The notes: generated by a model from the letters alone, not told the origin. Positions 26,727 to 36,264 are shown, counted from the first letter of the stretch. The stretch is DNA of 64,000 nucleotides from Pseudomonas faucium (GCF_021602585.1 NZ_BQIP01000001.1:186001-250000), one strand, 5' to 3'. Numbers and translations are program-made.

Positions 26727-27737
26727 TCAGCTGCGCGCCACGCGCCCACTGACAAAATGCGCCACATCGTTGAACCCCGGCGTGGACGCATGCCCCGGCG
26801 TCACCAGCGAGTCGATGAAGGCCTCATCCTCGGCCGTGATCTTCACCTCCAGCGCGCCCCCGTAAGTGTCCCACTGCGCCTCGGTACGTGGCCCGACGAT
26901 GGCCGAGCTGACCAGCTGGCTGTTGAGCACCCAGGCGATCGCGAACTCGACCATTCCCACGCCCTTGGCCTGCACATACGCCTGGATGTCGCGGGCGATG
27001 GCCAGCGACTCCTGGCGCCATTCCACCTCCAGGATGCGCTTGTCCTGGCGCGCGGCGCGGCTGCCGGCTTCGGGCGCGGCGCCCGGTGCATACTTGCCGC
27101 TGAGCACGCCGCGGGCCAGCGGGCTGAACGGCACCACGCCCAGGCCATGGTAGGCGGCAGCGGTCAGCTGCTCGGGTTCGGCCTGGCGGTTGACGATGTT
27201 GTACAGCGGCTGGCTCACCACCGGCTTGGCCACGCCCAGGCGCTCGGCGACGTTGCAGATCTCGGCGATGCGCCAGCCGCGGTAGTTGGACACGCCCCAG
27301 TAGCGGATCTTGCCCTGCTGCAGCAGGTCGCCGATGGCGCGCACGGTTTCTTCCAGCGGCACCTTGTGGTCTTCGCGGTGCAGGTAATAGATGTCCAGGT
27401 AGTCCAGGTGCATGCGCGTGAGGGTGGCGTCGATGCCATTGAAGATGTGCTTGCGCGACAGCCCGCTGCGGTTGGGCAGGCCATCGGTGGGGCCCATGCC
27501 GACCTTGGAGGCCACCACCCAGTCCTGGCGATGGCGGGCAACGGCCTCGCCGACGATTTCCTCGGAACGGCCGGCGTTGTACACGTCGGCCGTGTCGATG
27601 AAATTGATGCCCTGGTCCCAGGCCTTGTCGATGATCCGCAACGCATCTTCGGTGCTGGTCTGCTCGCCGAACATCATGCTGCCCAGGGTGAGCGCGGAGA
27701 CTTGCAGGCCACTGTGGCCGAGGGGGCGGTAGATCAT
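26727..27737 (-). CDS. aldo/keto reductase
   Basis: A 336-residue NADPH-dependent oxidoreductase of the AKR superfamily, Kv-beta/YajO-like group. The catalytic residues appear in order: DTADVYNAGRSE (Asp, Tyr) near residue 48, ASKVG (Lys) near residue 75, and YYLHRED (His) near residue 119; the cofactor segment SSAIVGPRT is near residue 283. The start MIYRPLG has AGGAT nine bases upstream; a longer frame is open to 27782. The substrate is unknown. It stands alone between the cold-shock genes and the Rieske oxidoreductase gene. Confidence 0.88.
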   Translation of the reverse strand: MIYRPLGHSGLQVSALTLGSMMFGEQTSTEDALRIIDKAWDQGINFIDTADVYNAGRSEEIVGEAVARHRQDWVVASKVGMGPTDGLPNRSGLSRKHIFNGIDATLTRMHLDYLDIYYLHREDHKVPLEETVRAIGDLLQQGKIRYWGVSNYRGWRIAEICNVAERLGVAKPVVSQPLYNIVNRQAEPEQLTAAAYHGLGVVPFSPLARGVLSGKYAPGAAPEAGSRAARQDKRILEVEWRQESLAIARDIQAYVQAKGVGMVEFAIAWVLNSQLVSSAIVGPRTEAQWDTYGGALEVKITAEDEAFIDSLVTPGHASTPGFNDVAHFVSGRVARS

Positions 27738-27816
27738 GTCGAAGCATCCTGTGCACGGAGGGGAAGGGTGTGTTTTACACACAAGCGCGCCCCTTTGAAA
27801 GCACAGGCCAGGTGCT

Positions 27817-29337
27817 TCAGCCGATCAGCTCCAGCGCCTCGGCGCGGCTCAGCGGCCGCTTCATCCGTTGCGACAACAGCGCCATGGCGTCCGAGTAGCC
27901 TTTGGCGATCACCGCTGCGACGTGCTCCCCCACGCATTGCAGGGCAATGAAGTCGCCGTGTTCCGGCTCCCCGACGAACACCATCTCGTCCCACTGCCGG
28001 GCATGGCCCAGCACTTCATAGGTGCGCCCGTGCTGGTAGGTCCAGAAGAACGGCACATCGGCGTAGCGGCGCTGCTCGCCGAGCATGTTGGCGGCGGCGA
28101 TCACCCCGTGCTGTTGCGCCAGGCGCCAGTGCTCGATGCGCACCGGCTGGCCGGCCAGCGGGAAGCGGGCGATGTCGCCGGCCGCCCACAGGCCCTCGGC
28201 GGCGCGCAGCTCGGCATCCACCTGCACGGCGCCATCGCGGTGCAGCGCCAGGCCTTGCACGAAGGCGGTGGCCGGCTTGACCCCGGTGCCCAGCAGCACC
28301 AGCCGCGTGCGCAGCGTTTCGCCGTTGGCCAGCTCCACCGCGTCTACCTGCCCCGAGCCTGTGAACCGGGTGACCTCGGTCGGGCCATGGAACACCACGC
28401 CCTTGCGCTCGTGCAGTTCGCGAAGCGCGCGGCCGATGCGTTCGCCCAGCTGCTTGGCCAGCGGCACCGGATGGCGGCTGACCACATGCACCTGCGCGCC
28501 ATACTTGCGCAGTGCCGAGGCCGCCTCCAGGCCAATGAAGCCATCGCCGACGATCACCACCGGCTGGCCCGGCTCGGCGGCATCGAGCAGGCGCGCGGCG
28601 TCCTCCCGCGAGCGCAAAGTCATCACCCCGGCCAGGTCGGCGCCGGGCACATCCGGGCGGGTGGGCTTGCCGCCGGTGGCCAGCAGCGCGGCGTCGTAGT
28701 CCAGGTGCTGGCCGTCGGCCAGGGTGATCTGGCGTTTGTTCACATCCAGCGTGCGCACCTTGCCCAGGCGCCGCTGCAGCTGCCCCTGGCGCAGCTGGTC
28801 GGCCTCCAGCAACGCCGGCACTTCATCGGCAGGCATTTCTCCGGCGATGACGAATTTGCTCAAGGCGGTGCGGTCGTAGGCGGGCTGGCGCTCCTTGTCC
28901 AGCCAGATCAGCTTGCCGGCAAAGCCGTGGGCCAGCAGCGTGGCGACTGCCGCGGCCCCGGCGGCCCCGCCGCCGATCACGACGAAACAGCGGGCATCGC
29001 TGTGGCGTGGCGCCGTGGCACGTGGCAACGGCTGGTCATCGACCCAGACCTGGCCATCCTTGACCCAGGCCTTGTAGCGGCGCAGGTCGGCCAGCGCCGG
29101 CGGCTCGCAAACGACGCCTTCGTCGACGGCGAACGCGGCTTTGTGCCAAGGGCACACCAGCAGGCCATTGCAGACCACGCCTTCCTCCAGCGGGGCACCG
29201 GCATGCGGGCAGTCGGCCTGGTAGGCATGCACCTGGTCGCCCTGGCGGATCAGGATCAGTTCTTCGCTGCCGGCCTGCACGCGCAGGGGGCGCTTGGGGT
29301 CGAGCTGTTCGAGGCGGGCCACGGCGTGCTGGGTCAT
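27817..29337 (-). CDS. FAD-dependent ferredoxin-reductase-type oxidoreductase with N-terminal Rieske domain
   Basis: A 506-residue two-part protein. The first 100 residues form a Rieske [2Fe-2S] domain (C-P-H ... C-P-W-H, near residues 43-65). The rest is a pyridine-nucleotide disulfide-type reductase, with GGGAAGAAA near residue 122, the second dinucleotide fold VGDGFIGLEAAS near residue 262, and an ATGGKP / AAGDIARF pair binding FAD. The layout is that of AIFM3/Nfrl-like and rubredoxin/ferredoxin reductases, with the ferredoxin fused to its reductase. The electron acceptor is unknown; no oxygenase subunit gene is adjacent. The start follows GGAG. Confidence 0.85.
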   Translation of the reverse strand: MTQHAVARLEQLDPKRPLRVQAGSEELILIRQGDQVHAYQADCPHAGAPLEEGVVCNGLLVCPWHKAAFAVDEGVVCEPPALADLRRYKAWVKDGQVWVDDQPLPRATAPRHSDARCFVVIGGGAAGAAAVATLLAHGFAGKLIWLDKERQPAYDRTALSKFVIAGEMPADEVPALLEADQLRQGQLQRRLGKVRTLDVNKRQITLADGQHLDYDAALLATGGKPTRPDVPGADLAGVMTLRSREDAARLLDAAEPGQPVVIVGDGFIGLEAASALRKYGAQVHVVSRHPVPLAKQLGERIGRALRELHERKGVVFHGPTEVTRFTGSGQVDAVELANGETLRTRLVLLGTGVKPATAFVQGLALHRDGAVQVDAELRAAEGLWAAGDIARFPLAGQPVRIEHWRLAQQHGVIAAANMLGEQRRYADVPFFWTYQHGRTYEVLGHARQWDEMVFVGEPEHGDFIALQCVGEHVAAVIAKGYSDAMALLSQRMKRPLSRAEALELIG

Positions 29338-29441
29338 GGAGGTTCTCCAAAGGGCTTTGGAACCATTTGACGCCGGGGCAATGGGGGAGGTGCGTCGACC
29401 TGACGATCGGCGATGGGGCCGCAGCGCGGCCCCGTGTTGCC

Positions 29442-30770
29442 TCAATGGCTACGCGCGGCCTTCAACGCGCCGGCCCGGGTAACCCGCAGGGCCACCAGGC
29501 TACCCACCACGATCAAGGCCGCCAGCGAATACAGCGCGGCATCGGTCGAGCCGGTCTGGTCCTTGATGAACCCGACCAGGTACGGGCTGAGGAAGCCCGC
29601 CATCTGGCCCACCGAGTTGATGATCGCCAGGCCCGCCACCGCCGCACTGGCGCTGAGCAGCGCCGTCGGCATCGGCCAGAACATCGGCAGGCCGGTGAGG
29701 GCGCCCATGGTGGCGATCGACAGGCCGAGGATGGCGATGGTCGGGTTGGCCGCGAAGTTAACCGCGATCAGCAGGCCTAGCGCGCCCATCAGCATCGGCA
29801 CCACCAGGTGCCAGCGCCGCTCGTTGCGCAGGTCCGCCGAGCGCCCGCAGAGAATCATGAACACCCCGGCCAGCAGGTACGGGATGGCGCTCAGCCAGCC
29901 GATCAGCAGCGGGTTGTCGAAGCCCATGTTCTTGATGATCGAGGGCAGCCAGAAGTTGATCGCGTACACACCGCTCTGGATGCAGAAGTAGACGAAACCG
30001 AAGGTCCAGATCAGTGGGTTGGTGAGCACGGCCAGCACGCTGTCGCCGGTGGTGCTCGGCTTGCTGGCGGCATCGGCCTCGAGGTCGGCGGCGATCAGCT
30101 GGCGTTCGGCCGGGCTCAGCCAGGCGGCTTTCTGGTAGCCGTCACTGAGCAAGCGGATGGCCAGCACCCCCAGCAGCACGGTCGGCAGCCCCTGGATCAG
30201 GAACATCCACTGCCAGCCGGCCAGGCCGTGCTGGCCTGCGGCGAAGTGCTCGAGGATCCAGCCGGAGAACGGCCCGCCGAGCAGGCCCGACACCGGGATC
30301 GCCGACATGAACAGGGCCATGATGCGGCCACGGCGGTCGGCCGGGAACCAGCGCGAGAGGTACAGCACCACGCCTGGGAAGAAGCCGGCTTCGGCCGCGC
30401 CGGTCAACAGGCGCAGGGTGTAGAACTCGGTGGGCGTGGTGACGAACAGCAGGCAGGTGGACAAGCTGCCCCAGGCGATCATCATCGCCGCGATCCAGCG
30501 CCGCGGGCCGAAGCGGTTGAGCGCCAGGTTGCTGGGCAGGCCGCAGAGCACGTAGCCGATGAAGAAGATGCCGGCGCCAAGGCCGTAGACGGTTTCGCTG
30601 AACTTCAGAGCATCGAGCATCTGCAGCTTGGCGAAGCCGACGTTGACGCGGTCCAGGTAGTTGAACAGGTAGCAGATGAAAATGAACGGAATCAAGCGCA
30701 GGGTGATGCGCCGGTAGAGCGCATTGCGGGTGCTTTCGGTGCCTTGGTCAGGGGCAGGGCTGTGTGCCAT
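29442..30770 (-). CDS. MFS transporter, anion:cation symporter family (sugar acid/aromatic acid type)
   Basis: A 442-residue protein with 12 predicted helices. The N-terminal segment LIPFIFICYLFNYLDRVNVGFAKLQM is characteristic of the ACS family (GudP, GarP, tartrate and phthalate carriers). The loop LSRWFPADRRGRI is near residue 128. Divergent adjacency to a CdaR-like sugar-diacid regulator, followed by glycerate kinase, makes a C3-C6 hydroxy acid (glycerate, glucarate or galactarate type) the most likely substrate. The start at 30770 has only a weak AGAGA site. Confidence 0.85.
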   Translation of the reverse strand: MAHSPAPDQGTESTRNALYRRITLRLIPFIFICYLFNYLDRVNVGFAKLQMLDALKFSETVYGLGAGIFFIGYVLCGLPSNLALNRFGPRRWIAAMMIAWGSLSTCLLFVTTPTEFYTLRLLTGAAEAGFFPGVVLYLSRWFPADRRGRIMALFMSAIPVSGLLGGPFSGWILEHFAAGQHGLAGWQWMFLIQGLPTVLLGVLAIRLLSDGYQKAAWLSPAERQLIAADLEADAASKPSTTGDSVLAVLTNPLIWTFGFVYFCIQSGVYAINFWLPSIIKNMGFDNPLLIGWLSAIPYLLAGVFMILCGRSADLRNERRWHLVVPMLMGALGLLIAVNFAANPTIAILGLSIATMGALTGLPMFWPMPTALLSASAAVAGLAIINSVGQMAGFLSPYLVGFIKDQTGSTDAALYSLAALIVVGSLVALRVTRAGALKAARSH

Positions 30771-30933
30771 GATCGTGATCTCTGTTGTTATGGTTGTCGC
30801 CGCGTCGCCTGTGCCGGCGCTCGCCCTGACGAGTCTCGGGGAGTGCGACGCGCCTGTCTTTGTGCTTTTGCACAGCGTATCGTGCGGGCCGCTGTGCCTG
30901 AGTACAAAACCTAACACCCCTAAGGATCGCGCA

Positions 30934-32031
30934 ATGTTCGAACTGGACCATGACCTGGCGCAGGATATCGTCAATCGGGCGATGGCCATCCTGCCGTGCA
31001 ACGTCAATGTCATGGACAGCCAGGGGCTGATCCTGGGCAGTGGCGAGCCCGAGCGCATCAACACCCGCCACGAAGGCGCGCAACTGGTGTTGGCCAATGG
31101 GCGCATCGTCGAGCTCGATGTGGAGGCGGCCAAGTGCCTCAAAGGCGTGCAGCCTGGGGTCAACCTGCCATTGATGCTCGATGGCCGGCTGATCGGTGTG
31201 CTCGGCCTGACCGGCGACCCGCAGCAGCTGCGCACCTACGGCGAGCTGGTGCGCATGACTGCCGAAATGCTCCTGGCCCAGCGCCACCTGCAGGTGGAGC
31301 AGCAATGGCGGCGCCAGCGCTGCGATGACCTGCTGGCCCTTCTGCTTGGCGGCAGCGGTGATTCGCCACGCCTGCTCGACGAGGCCCAGCAACTGGGGCT
31401 CAAGCCGCAACTGCCACGGGTGCCGTGCCTGTTCGAGCTGCGCGGCGGGCCACCCAGCGAAACCCTGGCAGCCTGGCTCATGAACCGCTACCCGGACAGC
31501 TGGTGCGTGAGCCCGGCGCGCGATTCGCTGCTGTGGTGCCGCCCGGCCGGGCCGCTGCTGGATGAAGACAAGCTGGTCGAACGCCTGCTGCGCGGCGGCT
31601 GGGAAGTGCAGCGCATGGCCATGGGCAGCCCGGCGCAGAGCCTGGAGCAACTGCGCCGCGGCTATCGGCGCGTGCGCGACCTGCTGGCCTACGGGCGCGA
31701 AGTGCTGCCCGGCCAGCAGTTGCTGAGCCTGGCGCGCTACCGCCTGCCAGCCTTGCTCTGGCGCCATCGCAACGAAGATGCGCTGGACGAACTGCTCGAG
31801 CCGCTGCAGCGCATTCGCGCCAAGGACGCCAGCGGCCAGCTGCTCGCGACCTTGCGCGCCTGGTGCGCCCACGATGGCCAGAGCCAGGCCTGCGCCGATG
31901 CCCTGGGCATCCACCGCAACAGCCTGCGCTACCGCCTGGAGCGCATCGCCGAGGTGGGCGAAGTCGACCCGCTGCGCCTGGAAGGCATGTTGAGCCTGTA
32001 CCTGGGCCTGCAGCTGCTGCCGGCGGGCTAA
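30934..32031 (+). CDS. CdaR-like sugar diacid utilisation regulator
   Basis: A 365-residue regulator. The N-terminal diacid-binding domain (LAQDIVNRAMAILPCNVNVMD ... EGAQLVLANGR ... LPLMLDGRLIGVLGLTG) covers residues 1-130. A C-terminal PucR-type helix-turn-helix is near residues 315-360 (CADALGIHRNSLRYRLERI). CdaR in E. coli activates glucarate, galactarate and glycerate genes. Divergent from the MFS gene (163-base spacer) and 112 bases before the glycerate kinase gene, it probably controls both. AAGGA precedes the ATG at eight bases. Confidence 0.88.
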   Translation: MFELDHDLAQDIVNRAMAILPCNVNVMDSQGLILGSGEPERINTRHEGAQLVLANGRIVELDVEAAKCLKGVQPGVNLPLMLDGRLIGVLGLTGDPQQLRTYGELVRMTAEMLLAQRHLQVEQQWRRQRCDDLLALLLGGSGDSPRLLDEAQQLGLKPQLPRVPCLFELRGGPPSETLAAWLMNRYPDSWCVSPARDSLLWCRPAGPLLDEDKLVERLLRGGWEVQRMAMGSPAQSLEQLRRGYRRVRDLLAYGREVLPGQQLLSLARYRLPALLWRHRNEDALDELLEPLQRIRAKDASGQLLATLRAWCAHDGQSQACADALGIHRNSLRYRLERIAEVGEVDPLRLEGMLSLYLGLQLLPAG

Positions 32032-32143
32032 AGCGCAGGCAATGGCATTTGCTCAAACAACCGGCTGGGCATTTTGTGCATTCGACCGAGGCCGGCACGG
32101 CGGGTAGCTGTCAGCATGCCGCTATCTGTACAGGAGAAGCTTC

Positions 32144-33283
32144 ATGAAGATCGTCATCGCCCCCGACTCGTTCAAGGACAGCCTCGATGCCGCCGGTGTC
32201 GCCCACGCCATCGCCACTGGCCTGGCCGAGGCCCTGCCCGAGGCCGAACTGGTCGAGTGCCCGATGGCCGATGGCGGTGAAGGCACCATGGAGGCCATCC
32301 TCGCCGCCAGCCATGGCCAATTGCGCCGGCAGACCGTGCGTGGCCCGCTGGGCCAGCACGTGGAAGCCGGCTGGGGCTGGCTGCCGGACAGCCGCACGGC
32401 GATCATCGAAATGGCCCAGGCCAGCGGCATCCAGCTGGTGCCGAGCGCGCAGCGCGATGCCTGCCGCAGCAGCACCTGGGGCACCGGCGAGTTGATGGCC
32501 GCGGCCCTGGCGGCCGGCGCCCGGCGCATCGTTTTGGCCATTGGCGGCAGCGCCACCAACGATGGCGGCAGCGGCATGCTGCGGGCCCTGGGCCTGCGCT
32601 TGCTGGATGCCGACGGGCAAGCCCTGGAAGAGGGCGGCCTGGCCTTGGCGCGCCTGGCGCGCATCGACGCCAGCGACCTTGACCCGCGCCTGGCCGAGGT
32701 ACAGGTAGAAGTGGCTGCCGATGTCGACAACCCCCTGTGCGGCCCCAACGGCGCCTCGGCAATCTTCGGCCCGCAGAAGGGCGCAACCCCCGAACAGGTG
32801 CAGGCGCTGGACCAGGCCCTGGGCCATTTCGCCGACCATTGCGCGCAGTTGCTGGGCGAGGACGTGCGCGAGGCCCCGGGCTGCGGCGCAGCAGGCGGCA
32901 TGGGCTTTGCCGCCAAGGCCTTCATGGGCGCGCAGTTCCGCCCGGGGGTGGAAGTGGTGGCCGAACTGGCCGGGCTCGATGCCCTGGTGCAAGGCGCGGA
33001 CCTGGTGATTACCGGCGAAGGGCGCTTCGATGCCCAGACCCTGCGCGGCAAGACGCCCATGGGTGTGGCGCGGGTCGCCAAGCGCCATGGCGTGCCGGTG
33101 GTGGTGCTGGCAGGGACCTTGGGCGAGGGCTACCAGCAGCTGTATGCCCATGGCATCGATGCCGCTTTTGCCCTGGCCAGCGGGCCGATGAGCCTGGAGC
33201 AGGCGTGCGCCGATGCCGGGCCGTTGCTCAAGGCGCGGGCCAGCGATATCGCCCGGCTGTGGCGCTGCGCGCGAAACAGCTGA
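32144..33283 (+). CDS. garK: glycerate 2-kinase
   Basis: A 379-residue enzyme of the GarK/GlxK family, of normal length. It has the opening IAPDSFKDSL, the MADGGEGT segment near residue 42, GGSATNDGG near residue 133, and the C-terminal ITGEGRFDAQT near residue 287. It phosphorylates D-glycerate with ATP, giving 2-phosphoglycerate. It is downstream of the CdaR-like regulator and completes a small glycerate/sugar-diacid utilisation locus with the divergent transporter. AGGAG is seven bases before the ATG. Confidence 0.92.
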   Translation: MKIVIAPDSFKDSLDAAGVAHAIATGLAEALPEAELVECPMADGGEGTMEAILAASHGQLRRQTVRGPLGQHVEAGWGWLPDSRTAIIEMAQASGIQLVPSAQRDACRSSTWGTGELMAAALAAGARRIVLAIGGSATNDGGSGMLRALGLRLLDADGQALEEGGLALARLARIDASDLDPRLAEVQVEVAADVDNPLCGPNGASAIFGPQKGATPEQVQALDQALGHFADHCAQLLGEDVREAPGCGAAGGMGFAAKAFMGAQFRPGVEVVAELAGLDALVQGADLVITGEGRFDAQTLRGKTPMGVARVAKRHGVPVVVLAGTLGEGYQQLYAHGIDAAFALASGPMSLEQACADAGPLLKARASDIARLWRCARNS

Positions 33284-33601
33284 CTGTGCACGGGCAGCTC
33301 ATTCGATGACGTTCTTGTAGGCTAAATTCAGGCCTAATGTAGGAAATGTCTATATTTCCCGGTCAGGGTAGCCTGCCCGGGAAATGTGCTCCAAGGTTCG
33401 GAACCTCACTGTAGTGGAGTTTCGAAGCATGCCGCAGTATGCCTTTCATCGCTGCCGGCCGAACGTCGACGGCATTCAGTTTAAACGCGACAACTGGCCA
33501 ACCTATCCGACCCGCCCGACCACCCTCCGCAATGCTCACTTTGCCTGCCCCAGCTCCGATCGCCTGATCGAGCTTTCTTTGCATCTGCCGCAGGTGCACG
33601 C
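33284..33601. other. gene-poor boundary stretch between glycerate kinase and the effector remnant
   Basis: No convincing gene is visible. It contains an inverted repeat (TTTCCCGG at 33355-33362 with CCGGGAAA at 33377-33384) without a T-run. A 76-codon frame (33384-33614) is present; its stop overlaps an ATG as ATGA, but it has no recognisable family. Base composition shifts from GC-rich to AT-richer here, marking the left edge of the accessory segment. Confidence 0.5.
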
Positions 33602-34972
33602 ATGTCAAAGATGAACAAAGCCCCTGTGTGCTATCCACCTCAGTTTCCGCTGGAGGGTCGGTTGTCCCACAGCGCCGGACAGATTCAGCACAATTTGCAG
33701 GGGGGAGGTTACCCGCCGGGTGATCAGGGTAAGGCTGTTAGTGACTCTCTGCTCGCTGGGGATAGCTTTTTGCTTTCGCAGATTGCCTTGAACGACCTAT
33801 ATAGCGATGCATTTATCTGTGGCGCATACCCAAGGGGGCGCTGGTTAAGCGTTGCCTGCATATCGTAGCAAGCCATGAGCAGGAAAATCCTGATAACGGG
33901 AATCCCGCAAGGGTCGAACGATGTATGGCGAGGGTTAGATCCAGCCGTTGAGAGCAATTTTGCTATTGCCCCAGAGTTAGTGGAGCGCTTTAATGCTTGG
34001 CGAGAAGTTACTCTGACACTACCTTGTGTCTCTCAAATACCGGCTGGCTTGCAATCAAAACTGTATAGACCTTTGTTGTCCGGAAGTTCTCTGGAAGCTG
34101 CGCTTCGTAATCAGATGGATTGGATTACCGCCTGGAGGATTGATCGCTATGCTTTTAGCAGCCTGGAGAGTACGGATTTCTTCCGCTCGGCTACAAATTT
34201 ACATGTGACTGTTGAAGCCCGTTCGCGGGCACAGGCCGAGCGTAATAAGAGACAGACCCAAGTCGAGAGTCGACGAGAACTCCAACTTGATCGAGAGCGC
34301 CGGGGTGCGCCAAAAAAGCCACTAGAACCTGGGGTGAAAAATTTTGATCCCGATAATTCAAAAACCCAATTGCGCGAGGCGGCTGAAGAGTTTGGTAAGA
34401 TCTATAGGGACTTAAACAGCGATCCATACCTGATGTTCTTCAGGCGCGCACGCTGGCGCTACGGGCCAGCCATTATTATTTATTGGAATAGCGCTGACAA
34501 AATGGCCGAACACCTGCGCATGAAGGAAGGCGGCCAAACGAAGGTGAGCCAGCTGTTCCCGCCGCCGCTGAATCAGCGGAACCATACATCCGAAACCACG
34601 CGTGGTAGCGTGGATGAAAATCGCAATCGTGACAAACCTGAAGGGCTTCTTCGCGCCCTGTTTGATAATCACGTGCACGACGCTCGCGCTTGGTTCGTGC
34701 ATGCGCTACTCAATGGTAATTACATGGCCGTGTCGATTACGGCAGGACGAGAGCCCTGGGGCAGCTACTTTACTGAACGAATGGTCTTCTTTGGAGAGAC
34801 GAACCGTAGAGACGTTGCGATTATACCAACCTCTGAAAAATTGGATGCAGTTGCAAAACTAGCCGAGAGCTCCGCTTTAATGGATTCCGAACGTCGTCTG
34901 CGGGTGCAGCAGGAAATTAGAGCACTATGGGAGAAACATCATGCAGGGCTACAAGGACGGGAAAATGCCTAG
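33602..34972 (+). pseudogene. truncated, interrupted T6SS lipase effector remnant (Tle1/DUF2235 family C-terminal part)
   Basis: Two frames in the same phase, 33602-33868 (88 codons) and 33875-34972 (365 codons), are separated by one TAG and two codons. The first ends in a segment (VSDSLLAGDSFLLSQIALNDLYSDAF) and the second contains RFNAWREVTL, MDWITAWRIDRYA, LEPGVKNFDPDN and HDARAWFVHALL with REPWGSYF. As I recall the family, these are the C-terminal landmarks of DUF2235/Tle1 phospholipase effectors. The N-terminal hydrolase half with its GxSxG nucleophile is absent. Between the blocks the sequence around 33840-33930 departs from what I expect, so a frameshift is also possible. The second frame may still be translated from the ATG at 33875. 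Two DUF3304 genes follow directly. Confidence 0.65.
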
Positions 34973-34994
34973 GCCTAACGTTCTAGAGGCTGTC

Positions 34995-35555
34995 ATGAGT
35001 TTCCGACGATACATTTTTGGCAGATTGATAATGCTCGCAAAGAAAATTTTGCTTGCTGTATTTTCGTCAGCATTGAGTTTAACGGTTTCCCACGCAAGTA
35101 CTATCGAAGCCATCAATCATACACACTGGACGATTAATCGATTTAGTGTCGACGGCCGCTCGGGAATAGATGTTATCGGCGCCTACCAAGGGGGCGGGGG
35201 AGGGTGTTGCTATATAGTAGACGAGCAATGGCATGATGATATGTCTGTGAAAATTGACTGGCAAACTGGGGTAAGTGCCGTGAGTGCCTTGGCTTATGAG
35301 TATCCAGGATATTCAGACTGGCCGAAGTATCTGGATTGGCTTCAGAAAGTAGACGCTCAAAATCGCTCGCACAGTAAGATTGTCCCTGTTCCGGACTACA
35401 CCGGCCAAAATGTTTGCGGAATCACCGTTCATTTCCTGCCCTGCGACGACATTCAAGTCACCACGTCGTGCCACGCCTACGGCAGCGCCGAGTACCCGAT
35501 CAAAATTCCTTTGCATTTACCGGAGCCTCAGTCATGCCCTCAAGTGTCACGTTAG
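34995..35555 (+). CDS. DUF3304 protein, candidate T6SS immunity protein, copy 1
   Basis: A 186-residue exported protein. Residues of about 1-35 contain a signal sequence (LAKKILLAVFSSALSLTVSHA). The mature part has the DUF3304 signature INHTHWTINRFSVDG, a Gly-rich GAYQGGGGGCC motif, and a C-terminal segment with several Cys (QNVCGITVHFLPCDD). Proteins of this family are commonly found in tandem beside DUF2235 lipase effectors and probably neutralise them in the periplasm. Alternative starts at 34941 and 34965 overlap the effector remnant; 34995 has AGAGG upstream. It is paralogous to the next gene. Confidence 0.7.
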   Translation: MSFRRYIFGRLIMLAKKILLAVFSSALSLTVSHASTIEAINHTHWTINRFSVDGRSGIDVIGAYQGGGGGCCYIVDEQWHDDMSVKIDWQTGVSAVSALAYEYPGYSDWPKYLDWLQKVDAQNRSHSKIVPVPDYTGQNVCGITVHFLPCDDIQVTTSCHAYGSAEYPIKIPLHLPEPQSCPQVSR

Positions 35556-35668
35556 TCGCTATAGGGCACGCTTTAAGCCCGCTAAAATATCGATGCTGCG
35601 GCCTTTCAGCGAAATCTTCAAGAAATTGCCACCCTTCGGGTCAATCATTGTTGCAAAGATAGGACGAG

Positions 35669-36247
35669 ATGATACTCAAGCCTGATGCTCAACCACAGGC
35701 CATGGGTCGCCTGCAATGCGTCGTCAGCCGGCTGCTAAGAGCCGATAAGATTGTGTTTGCTGGACTCACTTCGTTTTTGCTCCTCACAGATGCTCAAGCA
35801 GGCACTATCGAAGGCATCAATCATACCCACTGGGCGATCAATCACTTTAGTGTGGATGGGCATTCGGGAATCGACATCATTGGTGCTTATCAAGGTGGAG
35901 GGGGTGGGTGCTGTTTTATTGTTCCTGAAATATGGCATCCAGAAATGAACGTACAAGTGGAATGGGAAACCGGAGTGTCTGGCTCTAAAGGCTTTCCTGG
36001 CTTTTCGGACTGGGAGAAGTATTTGAAATGGGCTGCCGAAGCAGATGCACAGAAAAGGAAACATAGCAAAACGGCCTCTGTGCCTAATTATACAGGGCAA
36101 AATGTTTGCGGGATCACAGTCCATTTCCTCCCTTGCGATGACATTCAGGTCACCACGTCGTGCCACGCATACGGCAGCCCCGAGTACCCGATCAAAATCC
36201 CTTTGCATTTGCCGGAACCGCAATCATGCCCTCAAGCACGACGTTAG
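35669..36247 (+). CDS. DUF3304 protein, candidate T6SS immunity protein, copy 2
   Basis: A 192-residue exported protein with a hydrophobic signal near residues 26-44 (IVFAGLTSFLLLTDAQA). It has the same DUF3304 motifs as copy 1 (INHTHWAINHFSVDG, GAYQGGGGGCC). The last roughly 55 residues are nearly identical to copy 1, while the middle differs strongly. AGGA precedes the ATG. The two copies are 113 bases apart on the same strand. Duplicated immunity genes beside a broken effector suggest protection against kin or competitors is still selected. Confidence 0.7.
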   Translation: MILKPDAQPQAMGRLQCVVSRLLRADKIVFAGLTSFLLLTDAQAGTIEGINHTHWAINHFSVDGHSGIDIIGAYQGGGGGCCFIVPEIWHPEMNVQVEWETGVSGSKGFPGFSDWEKYLKWAAEADAQKRKHSKTASVPNYTGQNVCGITVHFLPCDDIQVTTSCHAYGSPEYPIKIPLHLPEPQSCPQARR

Positions 36248-36264
36248 CCCCCACAAGGCAAGCA

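Noticed and set aside
29414-29433. GC palindrome after the MFS gene considered as a terminator
   Set aside because: The inverted repeat is strong, but no T-run follows on the minus strand, so termination is not supported.
33384-33614. 76-codon plus-strand frame with an ATGA overlap to the effector remnant
   Set aside because: The overlap looks like coupling, but the peptide has no family resemblance and may be debris at the island edge; noted only within the boundary stretch.
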